From positions 26,433,282-26,497,281 of the forward strand of contig NC_059089.1 of NCBI RefSeq assembly GCF_020497125.1: a stretch of 64,000 bases of DNA. The letters run 5' to 3'. A program made the position numbers and the translations under genes. This document shows positions 1-10,860 of the stretch, piece after piece. The DNA comes from Mauremys mutica (Eukaryota; Chordata; Testudines; Geoemydidae). Numbering within the stretch: position 1 is the first letter of the stretch; the number at the start of each line of letters is the position of its first letter. The notes beneath the pieces were generated by a model that ran no database searches, was not told the origin of the DNA, and saw only the letters and a program-made list of their open reading frames with translations.

Positions 1-289
1 TGTTCCATGGGGGTCTTGGAGCAGCTGAGAGGCAATCGAAATAGATGGGTCCAGATAGCTACTTGGACAGGGGGGCTGGAACAATTTGTATTGTGGGGGT
101 GCTGAGAGCTATTGAACCAATCTGCAAACCCTGTATGTGATGGAAACCACTTCAAGCCAGGGGGTTCGGTAGCACCCCTAGTTCCAGCACCTATGTGATT
201 GGATGGCTTATCAGTGAGATGTCAAGCACCTTTCCTGGGCAGGGCTACTGTGTGGACTGCAATGCAATAGGCTGCCTTGGGCAAGCTTA

Positions 290-905
290 TAAGAACATAT
301 AAGAATGGCTATACTAGGTCAAACCAATAGCCCATCCAGCCCAGGATCCTGTCTTCTGAGAGTGGCCAGTGCCAAAAGCTTCAAAGGGAATGAAAAGAAC
401 AGGGCAATTATCACGTGATCTATTCCCTGTCATCTAATCTCAGAATGTGGCAGTCAGAGGCTTAGGGACACCAGATCATGGGGTTGCATCCCTGACCATC
501 TTGGCTAATAGCCATTGATGGATCTATTCTCCAGGAATTTATCTAATTCCCTTTTTAACCCAGTTGTACTTTTGGCCTTCACAACATCCTCTGGCAATGA
601 GTTCCACAGGTTGATTGTGTGTTATGTGAAGAAGTACTTCTTTATGTTTGTTTAAACCTGCTGCCTATTAATTTCATTAGATGGCCCCTGGTTATTGTTA
701 TGTGAATGCGTAAATAATACTTCCCTACTCATTTTCTCCACACCTTTCGTGATGTGATAGACCTCTAGCATATCCCCGCCCATTAAGCATTTCTTTTCTA
801 AGATGAACAGTCCCAGTCTTTTTAATCTCTCCTCCTGTGAGACATGTTGCATACCCTTAATCATTTTTGTTGTCCTTCTCTGTACCTTTTCCATTTCTAA
901 TATGT
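290..905 (-). mobile_element. CR1 LINE, 3' portion
   Basis: Reverse-strand copy of a CR1 non-LTR retrotransposon. The reverse strand of 652-894 encodes the C-terminal end of the CR1 ORF2 protein (EKVQRRTTKMIKGM, then a LGLF..EKK segment), as in the copy at 2721. The 3' UTR follows at 290-650, with the family phrase 'tggctatactaggtcaaacc'. It is 5'-truncated, as most CR1 copies are, and the reading frame is decayed. It has no cellular role beyond being a relic. Confidence 0.9.
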
Positions 906-2720
906 CTTAGACATCTGTTCAGCACATAACACAAGATGGAGTTCATAATCTGATACAGACACATCCCATTCTGTCACAATCTCCGCTCCCCATCTCTGTC
1001 TTCCGGCATGGAGTGAGAAACCATTGTTCTTTGTGTTTATTTAGAAGAAACATCTGGGGGGTGGACACCTTTCTTGGTTTTCTTGCTTAGTTAAAAAAAT
1101 CCCAAAGAACTCAAATGGAGTCCATGTAACATTTGGGCTGTGCCAACAGTAGGAATAGCGATGCCGGTGGAAATTGCAGACCAGCTAATGATGGCTGGCC
1201 TGGCCTAGGGGAGAGCTAAACACATGCATCTTCCTATCAGGAAGCCACGGGGTGCCAAGAGAGGTAATGCCTCCAGCTGTGCATATCAAAGGTGCATCAT
1301 TTTGGGGACAGGGTCTCACCCAATGTCTTTTGCCCCCTTCCTCCAGGCCATGGCAGCCACTGCTAGATCACTGTTTATGCAAAGATTGAAAGAAAAAATA
1401 CACCTCTCTGAGCTGGCTGCTTTGTGTAAGTCGTGAATGATTTTCTGTCACTAGGTATCAAACTGTGGTTGAAAGGATTTCCAGTTGACATTTAGCAGTA
1501 TTAAATTACAAAATAACCACAAGTCAGCCACTCAGTATGATATAAACAGTGAGATTTGACAGAGCTATTTCTGGCCTTGGGGACCAATTTACTCATTTTT
1601 ACAGTCCCAACTCCAGTCATCCGCTGGTAACACACAGCGCCTTTTGGACACCGTCTATTTGGAATTAGAGACACATATGGCAGAGTGTAATTACCTATTT
1701 ATTCTGTGCTGAATCAGCAAACTGAGGCCAGTTAACATTGCAGCTCACAAGCCCCTTTCATAAACACGGGTCACAGTCGGATCAGTGCAAAATTAATGCA
1801 AATGAAAAAACGAATTCCAATCAGAGAGCGAGCCAACAAACCGGATGATTTAACGGGGGAGAAAAAGAACTCTGTGGTCTTTGTGAGTGTGAAATCTAAA
1901 AAGCTGGAGCGTTCAGTGGTTAGTGAGCAACAGAATTTGGAGGGTGGGGAAAGTCACTCATGTGCTGGAGTCTTGATAAAGTCTCCTGTCACTGCACCCC
2001 CATTGCCCAAGGCCAGCAGCCTGCTGGCTCTGCCAGCCAACCAGCACTTTCCATGGGCTTGTCAATCAGACAGAGTGTCCAGGGCTGATACTCTCCACCT
2101 GCCCAAACCTACAGGCGGGTTGGTGTTGTACATGACACATGTGAAAGGGTTATTAATTTCCACAAGCCCTAACTGCTCCCAAAAGAAGCAAGGAGCAGGG
2201 TCCTGCCTTCTGGGTAAACCAGCCAATGGGAGTTTGTCCTGGTGATGTAATGCGTCTATAACTTCTCCTCCTGCCAGGGGAGTTTGTGGGGGTGGAGTTT
2301 CTGTGGAACCAGACAGAACAGATTTCCTGCTCTTCCCCTTGAGGTTGGTGCAATGATCTCTTACCCTGACACTTGTTGCTTGCCACCCCAAACAGAGCCA
2401 ACCTCACTGGCCACTACCAGTTACTGACACAAGCTCTCTTCCCCACCCCTCTCCTGCAGTACGGTGCGGTAACAGAAATGCCTTGTGCTAAATAAATGGA
2501 GGCTATCGTGCCAAAGGAAAACCCCATTGTGGAGGGGGGAGAACCTCAGCTGACATCTGATGGTTCCACTCAGGGAGTGGGATGTGCCTGCACCCCATTT
2601 TTTTCAGGAAAGAGAACAAGACTTGACTCCACAACCCAGAGATCCCCCAGGAGCTGTACAGAGGCCTGGTGCCTCCCTACTGACTGAGGTGGTCACCCCA
2701 TCTCAAAAAATATATATTTG
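906..2720. other. No gene recognised; possible conserved non-coding segment
   Basis: I see no repeat that I can name and no splice-bounded exon. A 149-codon forward ORF (1796-2245) is not recognisable and has no coding features beyond being open. Around 1660-1850 the sequence has the feel of a conserved non-coding element; it holds a perfect octamer (POU-factor) site ATGCAAAT at 1796-1803. One octamer is expected by chance about once per window on two strands, so this is only a hint. Confidence 0.3.
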
Positions 2721-3290
2721 AATTGGAAAAGGTTCAGAAAAGGGCAACAAAAATGATTAGGGGTATGGAACGGCTTCCATATGAGGAGAGATTAATAAGA
2801 CTGGGACTTTTCAGCTTGGAAAAGAGACAACTAAGGGGGGATATGATAGCGGTCTATAAAATCCTGACTGATGTGGAGACAGTAAATAAGGAAGTGTTAT
2901 TTACTCCTTGACATAACACAAGAACTAGGGGTCACACAATGAAATTAAGAGGCAGCAGGTTTAAAACAAACAAAAGGAAGTGTTTCTTCACACAACGCAC
3001 AGTCAACTTGCGGAACTCCTTGCCAGAGGATGTTGTGAAGGCCAAGACTATGACAGGGTTCAAAAAGAACTAAATAAATTAATGGAGGATAGCTCCATCA
3101 ATGGCATCCCCAGCCTCTGTTTGCCAGAAGCTGGTAATGAGCAACAGGGAATGGATCATTTGATGATTACCTATTCTGTTCATTCCCTCTGGGGCACCTG
3201 GCATTGGCCGCTGTCAGAAGACAGGATACTGGTCAAGATGGACCTTTGGTCTGACCCAGTATGGCCGTTCTTATGTTCCTATGGGTTCCT
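2721..3290 (+). mobile_element. CR1 LINE, 3' portion
   Basis: Forward CR1 copy. Residues from 2723 read [18 protein letters not shown] followed by [13 protein letters not shown], the conserved end of CR1 ORF2, up to a stop at 2909. The 3' UTR then runs to about 3290 and closes with the CR1 phrase 'tggtctgacccagtatggcc'. It is better preserved than the reverse copy at 290-905 and is truncated at its 5' end. Confidence 0.92.
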
Positions 3291-3984
3291 GACCCTCTTC
3301 CAGCTCCCTGTCAATGTGGCTCTGCCTCTCCATGCTTGAAGGACGATTGCATGGCATGTCGGGAACTCCATGGGGTTGGTAGACGATTCCCTGCAGAGTT
3401 GGTGGGGGAAAGGCATGCAAACCCAGCTCCATTCCTGACTTGCCCTAGTCCACCCTCCTTTCTGTGCCTAGTTCTCCAGCCTGGCAGAGGGCTTTCAATG
3501 AGCCTAGGGACAGCGCTCTTTCCACACAGAAAGAGGTCTCAAAGGGACAGATCTGTCCCTGGGATTTGCTATGCTGTGGGGAATCCCAGAGTTTTTACTC
3601 TCAACTTTAAGGTCCAAAGAGTCCTCAGCTGAAACATCTGATCTGATGACCAGGAAGGGGCATGTGGCTAAGGGATCATGTGACTGCCTGGGGACTATAT
3701 AAGAAGTGCTCTGTGGTTAGTCAGAGTGTGTTCTGTGTCAAAGTAAGACTCGTGATAAGCTCTCAGTGGTGGCTAGGTAGGAGACCTGGGAAGGAGCTTG
3801 GAGAAGGGATGAATAATTAGCCTGTAGGGAATGGCCCAAGGCAGTGATGTGCTGTGAGACGTCAAGTGGGGTGCACAGAGACTGTATTTTGAGGATCTCT
3901 GGGAGATCTGAAGAGCCTGGGTTCATTGACCATTGCCTGGAGGGGTATACAAAACCTTGTGCTGAGCTGGAAGGAGGATTCTGA
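3291..3984. other. No gene recognised
   Basis: Unassigned sequence. A TATA-like string (actatataaga) near 3697 followed by GC-moderate sequence resembles a piece of LTR promoter, but no LTR ends or duplications could be found. Confidence 0.2.
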
Positions 3985-4289
3985 CTTTAGTTCATATTTT
4001 TATTAATGACTTGGCACAAAAAGTAGGAGCTAATGACATCTACTAATGACACAAAGCGGGGAGGCATTGTCAATACAGAGGAGGATTGAAATATTACCTA
4101 GGAAGAATAGGGTGACTTTGAGGACTGGGATAACAGAAATGAGAGGAAATTTAAGAGCACAATATGCAAGGTCATGCACTTAGGGACTAACAACAAGAAT
4201 TTCTGCTACAAGCCAGAAGCTCCTCAGTAGGAAACAACAGATGAGGAGAAAGACAAGGGTGTATTTATTAGTCTATTACAGGGTGACTG
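3985..4289 (+). mobile_element. L3/CR1-like LINE, first of three pieces
   Basis: Degenerate coding segment of an L3-type LINE in the CR1 superfamily (phrases 'caaggtcatgcacttaggga' and 'gacaagggtgtatttattag'). It breaks off at about 4289 and resumes near 4640 at the point where the consensus would continue (bases encoding MSHQCDVAVKKANVVLGC). One ancient element has therefore been split by later insertions. Confidence 0.75.
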
Positions 4290-4638
4290 AGTATAACAGG
4301 GCCTCCTTGGTCCTGCTTCTGTCTCGGTTGACAAACTAGGCAGAGACCCTTGTGCTAGTCCAACACCTTGTATAGTTTATTTATAAAGGAGTCCCACCAC
4401 CCTCACAACATACATAGCACCTTTACTTGCAAAGGAGGGGTTCTCCCTCTTACCACCTGCCTCCCCCCTTTTTACTTCCTTCCTGTGCCTATTTGTGGGC
4501 TCTGGCTAATGGCTTAATTAGCCTTTCCGCCCTGTCCCACCCACAAATTAAACACAGCTCTGCTTAGTCAGCTCCAATCAGGCAAAGCAGATTGGAGCTG
4601 CTGTGAGTAGAGTGCTGACTCAGGCTTTCATAGCTAGC
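4290..4638 (-). mobile_element. LTR-like fragment inserted in the L3 LINE
   Basis: About 350 bases unrelated to the flanking L3 pieces. Pyrimidine-rich text with 'tttatttataaaggag' and a 'ctggctaatggcttaatta' stretch resembles the R/U5 part of a turtle retroviral LTR on the reverse strand. The ends and duplication were not resolved, so the class is an inference. Confidence 0.4.
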
Positions 4639-4639
4639 A

Positions 4640-5034
4640 CAATGAGCCACCAGTGTGATGTAGCTGTGAAAAAGGCAAATGTGGTACTAGGCTGTATCAG
4701 TGGAGGCATTTTCAGTAGAGATGGGAAAGTACTAGTGCCATTGTACAAGGCATTGGTAAGACCTCATCTGGAATCCCGTGTACAGTTTGAATCACCCATC
4801 TTCAAGAAAGATGAATTACTGGAACAGGTGCAGAGAAGGCTGCTAGGCTGATCAGGGGAATGGAGAGCCTGTCTGATGAGAGGAGACTAAAGAGCTTGGC
4901 TTGTTTAGCCTAGCAAAATGCAGGCTGAGAGGGACCTGATTGCTCTTTATAAATACGGGTGAGTAAACACCAGGAAGAAAGAGGAGCTTGTAAGCTAGAG
5001 GACAATCCGTGGCACAAGAACAAATGGGTATGAA
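4640..5034 (+). mobile_element. L3/CR1-like LINE, second piece
   Basis: Continues the element from 3985-4289. The frame from 4639 reads MSHQCDVAVKKANVVLGC and then a GGIFSRDGKVLVPLYKALVRP-like segment of the LINE C-terminus. It stops at the solo LTR that begins at 5040; the third piece resumes at 6241. Confidence 0.8.
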
Positions 5035-5039
5035 CTGGC

Positions 5040-6240
5040 TGAGACAGACTGACAGTATCCTGGACAAACCTTATAGAATTCAGATAAACTTTATTGAATT
5101 AAGTTAAACCTAACTCAGTTAGGTTTAATACTTTTGGGGTCCATTGTATTAAACATGCAATTCTGTATGTGGAATTGTGTGTCACTCCTCTAGGAGGAGG
5201 GGGTGCTAATGTAATTCCTCCAGTGATCAGCCCTTTGAAGCTACCAAGGAGAGTTCAAACTGGTTTCTCCAGGGACCAATAGACAGAGATAGGATTTTTG
5301 GCTAAATAGCCTAGTTTTAAACAGGCTTAGGGCCTTCTTCCTGATCCAGCAAACAGACAGGACCCCTGGTCCATGGAGTACCCCGATCAGGGGCGGCTCT
5401 AGCAATTTCGCCGCCCCAAGCACGGCGGCACGGCGCGGGGGGCGCTCTGGCGGTCGCCGGTCCCGCGGCTCCGGTGGACCTCCTGCAGACGTGCCTGTGG
5501 AGGGTCCGCTGGTCCCGCGGCTCCAGTGGAGCATCCGCAGGCATATCTGCGGGAGGTCCACCCAAGCCGCGGGACCAGCGGACCCTCCGCAGGCATGCCT
5601 GCGGGAGGTCCACCGGAGCTGCCTGCCGCCCTCCCGGCAGCAGGCAGAGCACCCCCCGCGGCATGCTGCCCCAAGTGCCCGCTTGGCGCACTGGGGTCTG
5701 GAGCCGGCCCTGGCCCCAGTCCCCAATAGGGAAGGACTGGGACTGCTGAGGCCCCATAAGATTGTGCTTGTTCTGAGCTGAAGCTGTGATGAACTTGAAA
5801 CCACAAGGAAACCCCTTGGGTGGGATGCTGAAGGACTGCTCCTGCCAGAGCCTCTGTTTGCTTGGAGTGACCTTGGGTAAGCTTATCCACATGTGCATGG
5901 GTGATTTTATTGTTTTTGAATGTTTTCTCTGCAGTGCTTTTGCCTTAAGAATAAAATAGGCTTGCATAGGAAGTGTTGTGTGGTAACTCTACCAGTGGGC
6001 AGTCACACCCGTCAATGTCTCTGAAGAGAAAGCAAGCAAACCCACTTGAGCAGCCTGTCTCTGCTGGGAATAACACAGTGAAGGCAGGGAACTTTTCAGC
6101 CTGGAGATCTCCCAGTCAGAAAGGGGTAAGATGCGGGTCTCCTCCCAAGAGAGGTGACAGGGGAGCTGGAAGCCTGAGAGTGGGTGCCCTGGCTGGATCC
6201 CGGAAGGGCAGTACGGGTGCAGTTGCCCTGATATGTGACA
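5040..6240 (+). mobile_element. Solo endogenous-retrovirus LTR with 5-bp TSD
   Basis: The element begins TGAGACA and ends TGTGACA, and is flanked by the direct repeat CTGGC (5035-5039 and 6241-6245). The L3 LINE continues on either side. A polyadenylation signal AATAAA lies at 5950-5955 in a 'gccttaagaataaaat' context typical of a turtle LTR family. Removing the hAT MITE at 5388-5712 leaves an LTR of roughly 880 bases. There is no internal viral region, so this is a recombined solo LTR. Confidence 0.8.
5388..5712. mobile_element. hAT-type MITE with 55-bp internal inverted repeat
   Basis: Starts CAGGGGCGGCTC and ends GGAGCCGGCCCTG, an imperfect terminal inverted repeat beginning CAGGG as in hAT transposons. 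The flanking octamers accccgat and gccccagt match at 5 of 8 positions, a decayed 8-bp TSD. Inside, 5468-5522 and 5565-5619 form a 55-base inverted repeat with about five mismatches around a 42-base spacer. It is GC-rich and non-coding; the several ORFs crossing it in both directions are artefacts of this composition. Confidence 0.8.
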
Positions 6241-6470
6241 CTGGCCATGAATGAATTCAGGCTGGTCTCTACCCTCAGAGGATGGAGGTTCTGGAACAGC
6301 CTTCCGGTGGGAGTAAACAACCTAGCTAGTTTTAAGATGGAGCTTGATAAGTTTATGACTGGGATGCTATATCTGGGTTGGCTGCGACAGCAAGGGACTA
6401 GACTCGATGAGCTAGGAGATCCCTTCTCATCCCATGGCCCCTATGATTATAGAGCCACAGAGCCCAGGAA
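6241..6470 (+). mobile_element. L3/CR1-like LINE, third piece (3' end)
   Basis: Resumes with 'ctggccatgaatgaattcag' exactly after the LTR, then 'ggaggttctggaacagcctt' and the L3 tail phrase 'gactcgatgagctagg'. Together with 3985-4289 and 4640-5034 this is a single ancient LINE copy split twice. Confidence 0.82.
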
Positions 6471-7464
6471 GGGCTGGGAAGACGGTTGAGTCTGACATAG
6501 GCAAAGGGCTAGGGTGGTAGATTGTTTTCTGTTGTACTTTCCTTCCACTCCAGTCACTTCCCTGCACCAGATCTGCTGCAGGTTCCTGCCAGAGGAAAAC
6601 TGCCATCCAGAGAGGGAAACTCAGCAAGTGGCCACATCCCCAGCCGTGGGAGAGGCCTGCTGCTGTGACGGCCACTCTACAATAAGGCAGCCTGGCAGCA
6701 GACCTGTTCCAGGGGCACCAATGCAGCAGGCTCATCTTTCTCCTCCTGCCCCCACCCCCATATAGTGAACATCTTCAGAAGGCAGCAGAATGCGTTCCTG
6801 TCACAAGTTAGAAGCATAAAGTGCCCAGTGAACATTTGGAGGGGACACGAGAGAGTATTAGTAATAACCAGGGCAGGGTGTGCAGCCATATAGACATTTG
6901 GTGACGCTAAACATGTAGCAGTTGCTTTCCCACCAACTTTAGAGCTGTTATAGCTGCCACCATGATGTGCCTTATTCCTGAGGATCCTTAACTGGGACAG
7001 TCTATTCAGGGTGAAAGCAGGGCAGGGGCACGAGGCTACGATAATACAAATAATAATAATTATTATTGAGTAGCTCAGATGGAAGGTCAGGAATCAGCCC
7101 CTCTCTCTCTGTTGGCACATAGCCCTCGCGTGCACTTTCTCTCTTTTATTTTGATGGGAGGGTTGGTTTGGAAAGTACCTGCAAGCTGAGCGATGCACTG
7201 AGTAGGTGGTGCACATGTTGCAACTTCTAGGCCCTGACCTAATTCAGAGCTTTCTTATTGTTGCCCATCTGACTTGACTCCCCCCTCACTGTTAAAATGG
7301 TGCCTACGTAGGGAGCAACATTATTTTCTTCCCAGCTAAACCCTATTTTAAGTTTCCAGGTGTGGTCACTCCCTGTGTAGCCACCTCACAAAAATAAAAT
7401 AAGACTTCTTTCTGGAAGCCTTCGGCTCCAAAGTTTATGCTCTTCTGGAGGGGCGTGTGAGCTA
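6471..7464. other. No gene recognised
   Basis: Unique-looking sequence. A short (ATT/AAT)n run lies near 7040-7070. I see no exon or named repeat. Confidence 0.3.
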
Positions 7465-7465
7465 G

Positions 7466-7680
7466 AAGTCCGAGCACAAGACTAGGGGACAGGACTTCTG
7501 TGTTGTATTCTCACCTCTGCCCCTTATTCAGCGTGTGACCTGGTCAAACAACTTCCCCTACCCCTTGGTGCCTTAGTTTTCCCATTTGAAAAGTGGGGGT
7601 AACAACTACCCACTTCACAGGAGTGTGGAGGTTTAACCTTTGTGACACACTTTAAGATCTTCACAGAAGGGCAACATCTG
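7466..7680 (+). repeat. MIR-type SINE
   Basis: The diverged MIR order is visible: 'ggacttctgtgttgtattct', a 'gtgtgacctggtcaaacaac' segment, 'ttagttttcccatttgaaaa' plus 'gtgggggtaac', then 'cacactttaagatctt'. These match the tRNA-related region, core and tail of the ancient amniote MIR/CORE-SINE family. Confidence 0.8.
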
Positions 7681-7934
7681 ACTCTGAAATGAATGCAGCA
7701 TCCTGCACTGGCTGAGACACAGCCCCACTGGCAGCCCCCACCAGGCCAGATGTGGGGAAGAGAGCCCTGCTGTCTGCCACAGGCATATTCTCTCTCTCTC
7801 TCTCTTCAAAGCACCTGGGCATCTTGTTTCAGTGGGTGTTCAGGGAGCTGGGATTTGACACTCATTAACTCTGTGTAGGCTGCACCTGTATCTCACAGTT
7901 GTCTGCAGACTATGGGGGAAACAGTATTAAATAT

Positions 7935-9064
7935 TGTGACATTGCAGTCCATATGCCTTATGAAAATATGCTTATTAATGTGAATATATGTAACTGGAAT
8001 ATGCTTTATGCAAAGGGTCTCTTGTAAGGTATCATTACAAAGCTTATAATCTACTGAGTGTGTTCATCCTGTTTGTTTGCGTGTATTATTTCTATGTCTG
8101 GAGTTAGGAGAATAAGATATAGACTTATATTACTGATGGAAACATATTAAGTGGAGGCCATTAAGGGTGCTTCAGAATCAGTGAACTGTAAATGGCTCTG
8201 TTTACTTGCAAACCTTCCTGTGTACGTGTGGGCCAGCCCAGGAAGAATGGAAGCTGGAGGTCTCACAGGACATGTGACCATGTCACATGATACTGGAATC
8301 CATCTTAAATCTGGTACTTTTCCATTCAGAAGGAGGGTGGGGACCTAGAGAGACAAAAGATTCCTGCCTTGTGCCAAAGCTATAAAAGGGGGTGGAGCAG
8401 GACAAAGGGGCAGCCAGTCATGAGACAGCCCTTGCTTTCTGCCTGAGATGTCTGCTGGAACTAACAAGGACTGTACCGGGGAAAGGATTGGGCCCAGACT
8501 AGGAAGGAGTCTAGTCTGTGAACGAAGCTTATTGGAACATCTCGGGGGGGTGAGATGTTACCTGTAATCAGTTTCTTAATGTATTAGTCTTAGACTTGTG
8601 TGTTTTTGCTTTATTTTGCTTTGGTGACTGACTTTGTTCTGTCTGTTATTACTTAACTTAAATCCTACTTTTTATACTTAATAAAATCACTTCTGTTTAT
8701 TAATGAACCCAGAGTAAGTGATTAATACCTGGGGGAGCAAACAGCTGTGCATGTCTCTCTATCAGTGTTATGGGGGCGGACAATTTATGAGTTTACCCTG
8801 TATAAGCTTTATACAGACTAAAATGGATTTATTTAGGGGTTGGATCCCATTGGGAGCTGGGTGTCTGGGTGGTGAAGTCAGGTAACCTGCAGAGCTGTTT
8901 TCATTTAAAGCCTGCAGCTTTGGGGGCATGGCCCGGACCCTGGCTTGTGTTGCAGCAGGCTAGCGTGTCTGACTCAACAAGGCAGGGTTCTGGAAGCCCT
9001 AAGATGGCAGGGAATATGGGCTCAGGGGTAATTTCGGCACAGTCCCAAGGGGGTCTCTGTCACA
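7935..9064 (+). mobile_element. Solo endogenous-retrovirus LTR, 1130 bp, perfect TSD
   Basis: Begins TGTGACA and ends TGTCACA, a perfect 7-bp terminal inverted repeat, flanked by identical 5-bp TSDs AATAT (7930-7934 and 9065-9069). U3/R/U5 order is readable: TATA box TATAAAA at 8381-8387, transcription start expected near 8410, polyadenylation signal AATAAA at 8680-8685. No gag, pol or env sequence accompanies it, so it formed by LTR-LTR recombination. The intact TSD and promoter signals suggest a fairly young copy that could still act as a promoter or poly(A) donor. Confidence 0.9.
8381..8387 (+). promoter_or_regulatory. TATA box of the solo LTR
   Basis: TATAAAA in the context 'gctataaaagggggtgg', about 300 bases upstream of the AATAAA signal at 8680, the spacing expected for U3 promoter and R-region poly(A) signal. 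Confidence 0.65.
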
Positions 9065-9069
9065 AATAT

Positions 9070-10682
9070 ATACAGTATTTCAAGAAAAATGACAAGTGCC
9101 AAAGAGCACTGAGTCTGTCCTGGGCCAGATGCTGCACAAAAGGAGCAGCAAAGGAGATTTCAGAGGTTGCCAGAGAATGTTCCAAGGAACGTGGCTGAAA
9201 TACCTGTGCCATTTGTTGTTCCAAGTTTTCGGAGAAGGAGTGAAATTGTGCGAGTTTTTCAGCATCATATCTGAGCCTCTGGACAGACATCATCACCTGC
9301 CTAATGTACCTTCACTCTGACTGCATTTCCTGATAACAAACCTCCATCTGCCTTTCCAGCCAAAGGGCATTTTCTCCTAATCTGCCTCTATCTGCACCCC
9401 GCTTCAAGCGCTAGCCCTTTTCTTTTAATCTCTGCTTTCTGGCTTCAGGTAACAATTCTGAAAATCTTATCCTAGGCCCCCAAATAAAGATGGATTCTTA
9501 GAAATCAAATCCCACCTATAGCATGACCCAGCTGTCTTCCCTTTCCATGGTACAATGGTGGCTGCTTCCTGTGATGGCCTGACTTTTGGCGTGCTCCCAG
9601 AGTCGCAGTGGAGTATTGTAGAGGGATTGTCAGGCTCTTGGGATTAAGTATGGATCAGCATTTCCACCCTAACGCCCTGTTTTCAGGGGGCATGTGTGGG
9701 GTTATAACTTGACCATATAAAATCTAATACAAAGCAACCTAAATCTGTTTTATGGCCAAAGCTGTTGAATCCCATTAAAAGCTTTGGAAAGTTCCATACA
9801 AGAAATCTTATTTTCTTATCCATGTACTTCCTTTGTTATGTATTTTTTAAACTAAATAGATTGTTTAGAGGAATAGCATTTCCCCCTGAATGTATTAATT
9901 AACAGTTAGAGCCTACTCTACTGGCAATAGAGGTAGGTATGTTACTGCAGGTCAAAAAACCAACTGTTTTTCCAAACAGCCTTATTTTTATTTCTGTTTT
10001 TCTCATGCAAACATTCTTAATATGCAGTATAACAGCAGCACTTGGCAACTGCTGAGAACTTTATGAAATGCACCTAACAAATGTTAGAGAAACAAAAACA
10101 ACAAACAGGAAGCTGTTCTAAAAGGAACAAAAATGTTATTTTAGCCATAGAAGAGTCTTTTCTAGGCCGCAACTAAACACACAGGAAACGCACACATTAA
10201 CAGTGGTGCCAATAGTCTTTAGGGGGACAGAGCTTTGCTTCAAAGCTTGCCACCAGAATTCAGGGAAATGTATTTTCTGATCAGGTTTAAGTTGGCAGGA
10301 GATGGGATTAAGGCAGTAAGATCACTCTGGAACATGGTGATTGTGAACTTATTAACAAGCACTGCACTGTTCAATGGGTCATTTTAAAGTCAGCCCTCAT
10401 GATTTGGTCCTTTCTAAAACACTGCTTTCCTCTCTCTCTCTACACCTCACCTGTGACGTGTACTTTTCTAGTGCAAACATCACCTTCTCTTACATTGCAG
10501 CGGAACAGCTGTAGTTTGTTTTGCAGTTTTCTCATCAGGGAAATCCAAGGTCGTGATCTATACAAGTTAAAAACACCAGACAGAAAAGGAGATCACAGAA
10601 TCCTACATCCAGACATCAATGGGAGGGGCTGCTGTCACAGCAGATGGGCATGTTACCAGAGGTGGCATGAACACACAGGGAG
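9070..10682. other. No gene recognised
   Basis: AT-rich unique-looking DNA. No splice-bounded exon or nameable repeat was found. Confidence 0.3.
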
Positions 10683-10860
10683 GCAGCTGTGGGCTAGTGG
10701 ATTACATGTGTGGCTGAGAGTCAGGAAGCCTGGGTTTTATTCTTGACTCTGCCACTGACTTGCTGGTTACTGTGGGGAGGTTCTTGGATTCTAGTTTCCT
10801 ATCTGTAAAATGAGGATAATGATACTTCATCTTTTTAAAGACCTACTGAAGAGTAGAAGT
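10683..10860 (+). repeat. MIR-type SINE
   Basis: Shows 'tgtgggctagtggattacat', 'gagtcaggaagcctgggttt', 'gactctgccactgacttgct' and 'tctgtaaaatgaggataatg' in the MIR order. It is diverged but collinear. Confidence 0.85.

Noticed and set aside
1796..2245. 149-codon forward ORF
   Set aside because: No recognisable domain, no splice context, shared by reverse-strand ORFs; probably chance.
5241..5967. ORFs of up to 216 codons across 5.2-6.0 kb
   Set aside because: They span an LTR and a palindromic MITE; no protein similarity can be seen.
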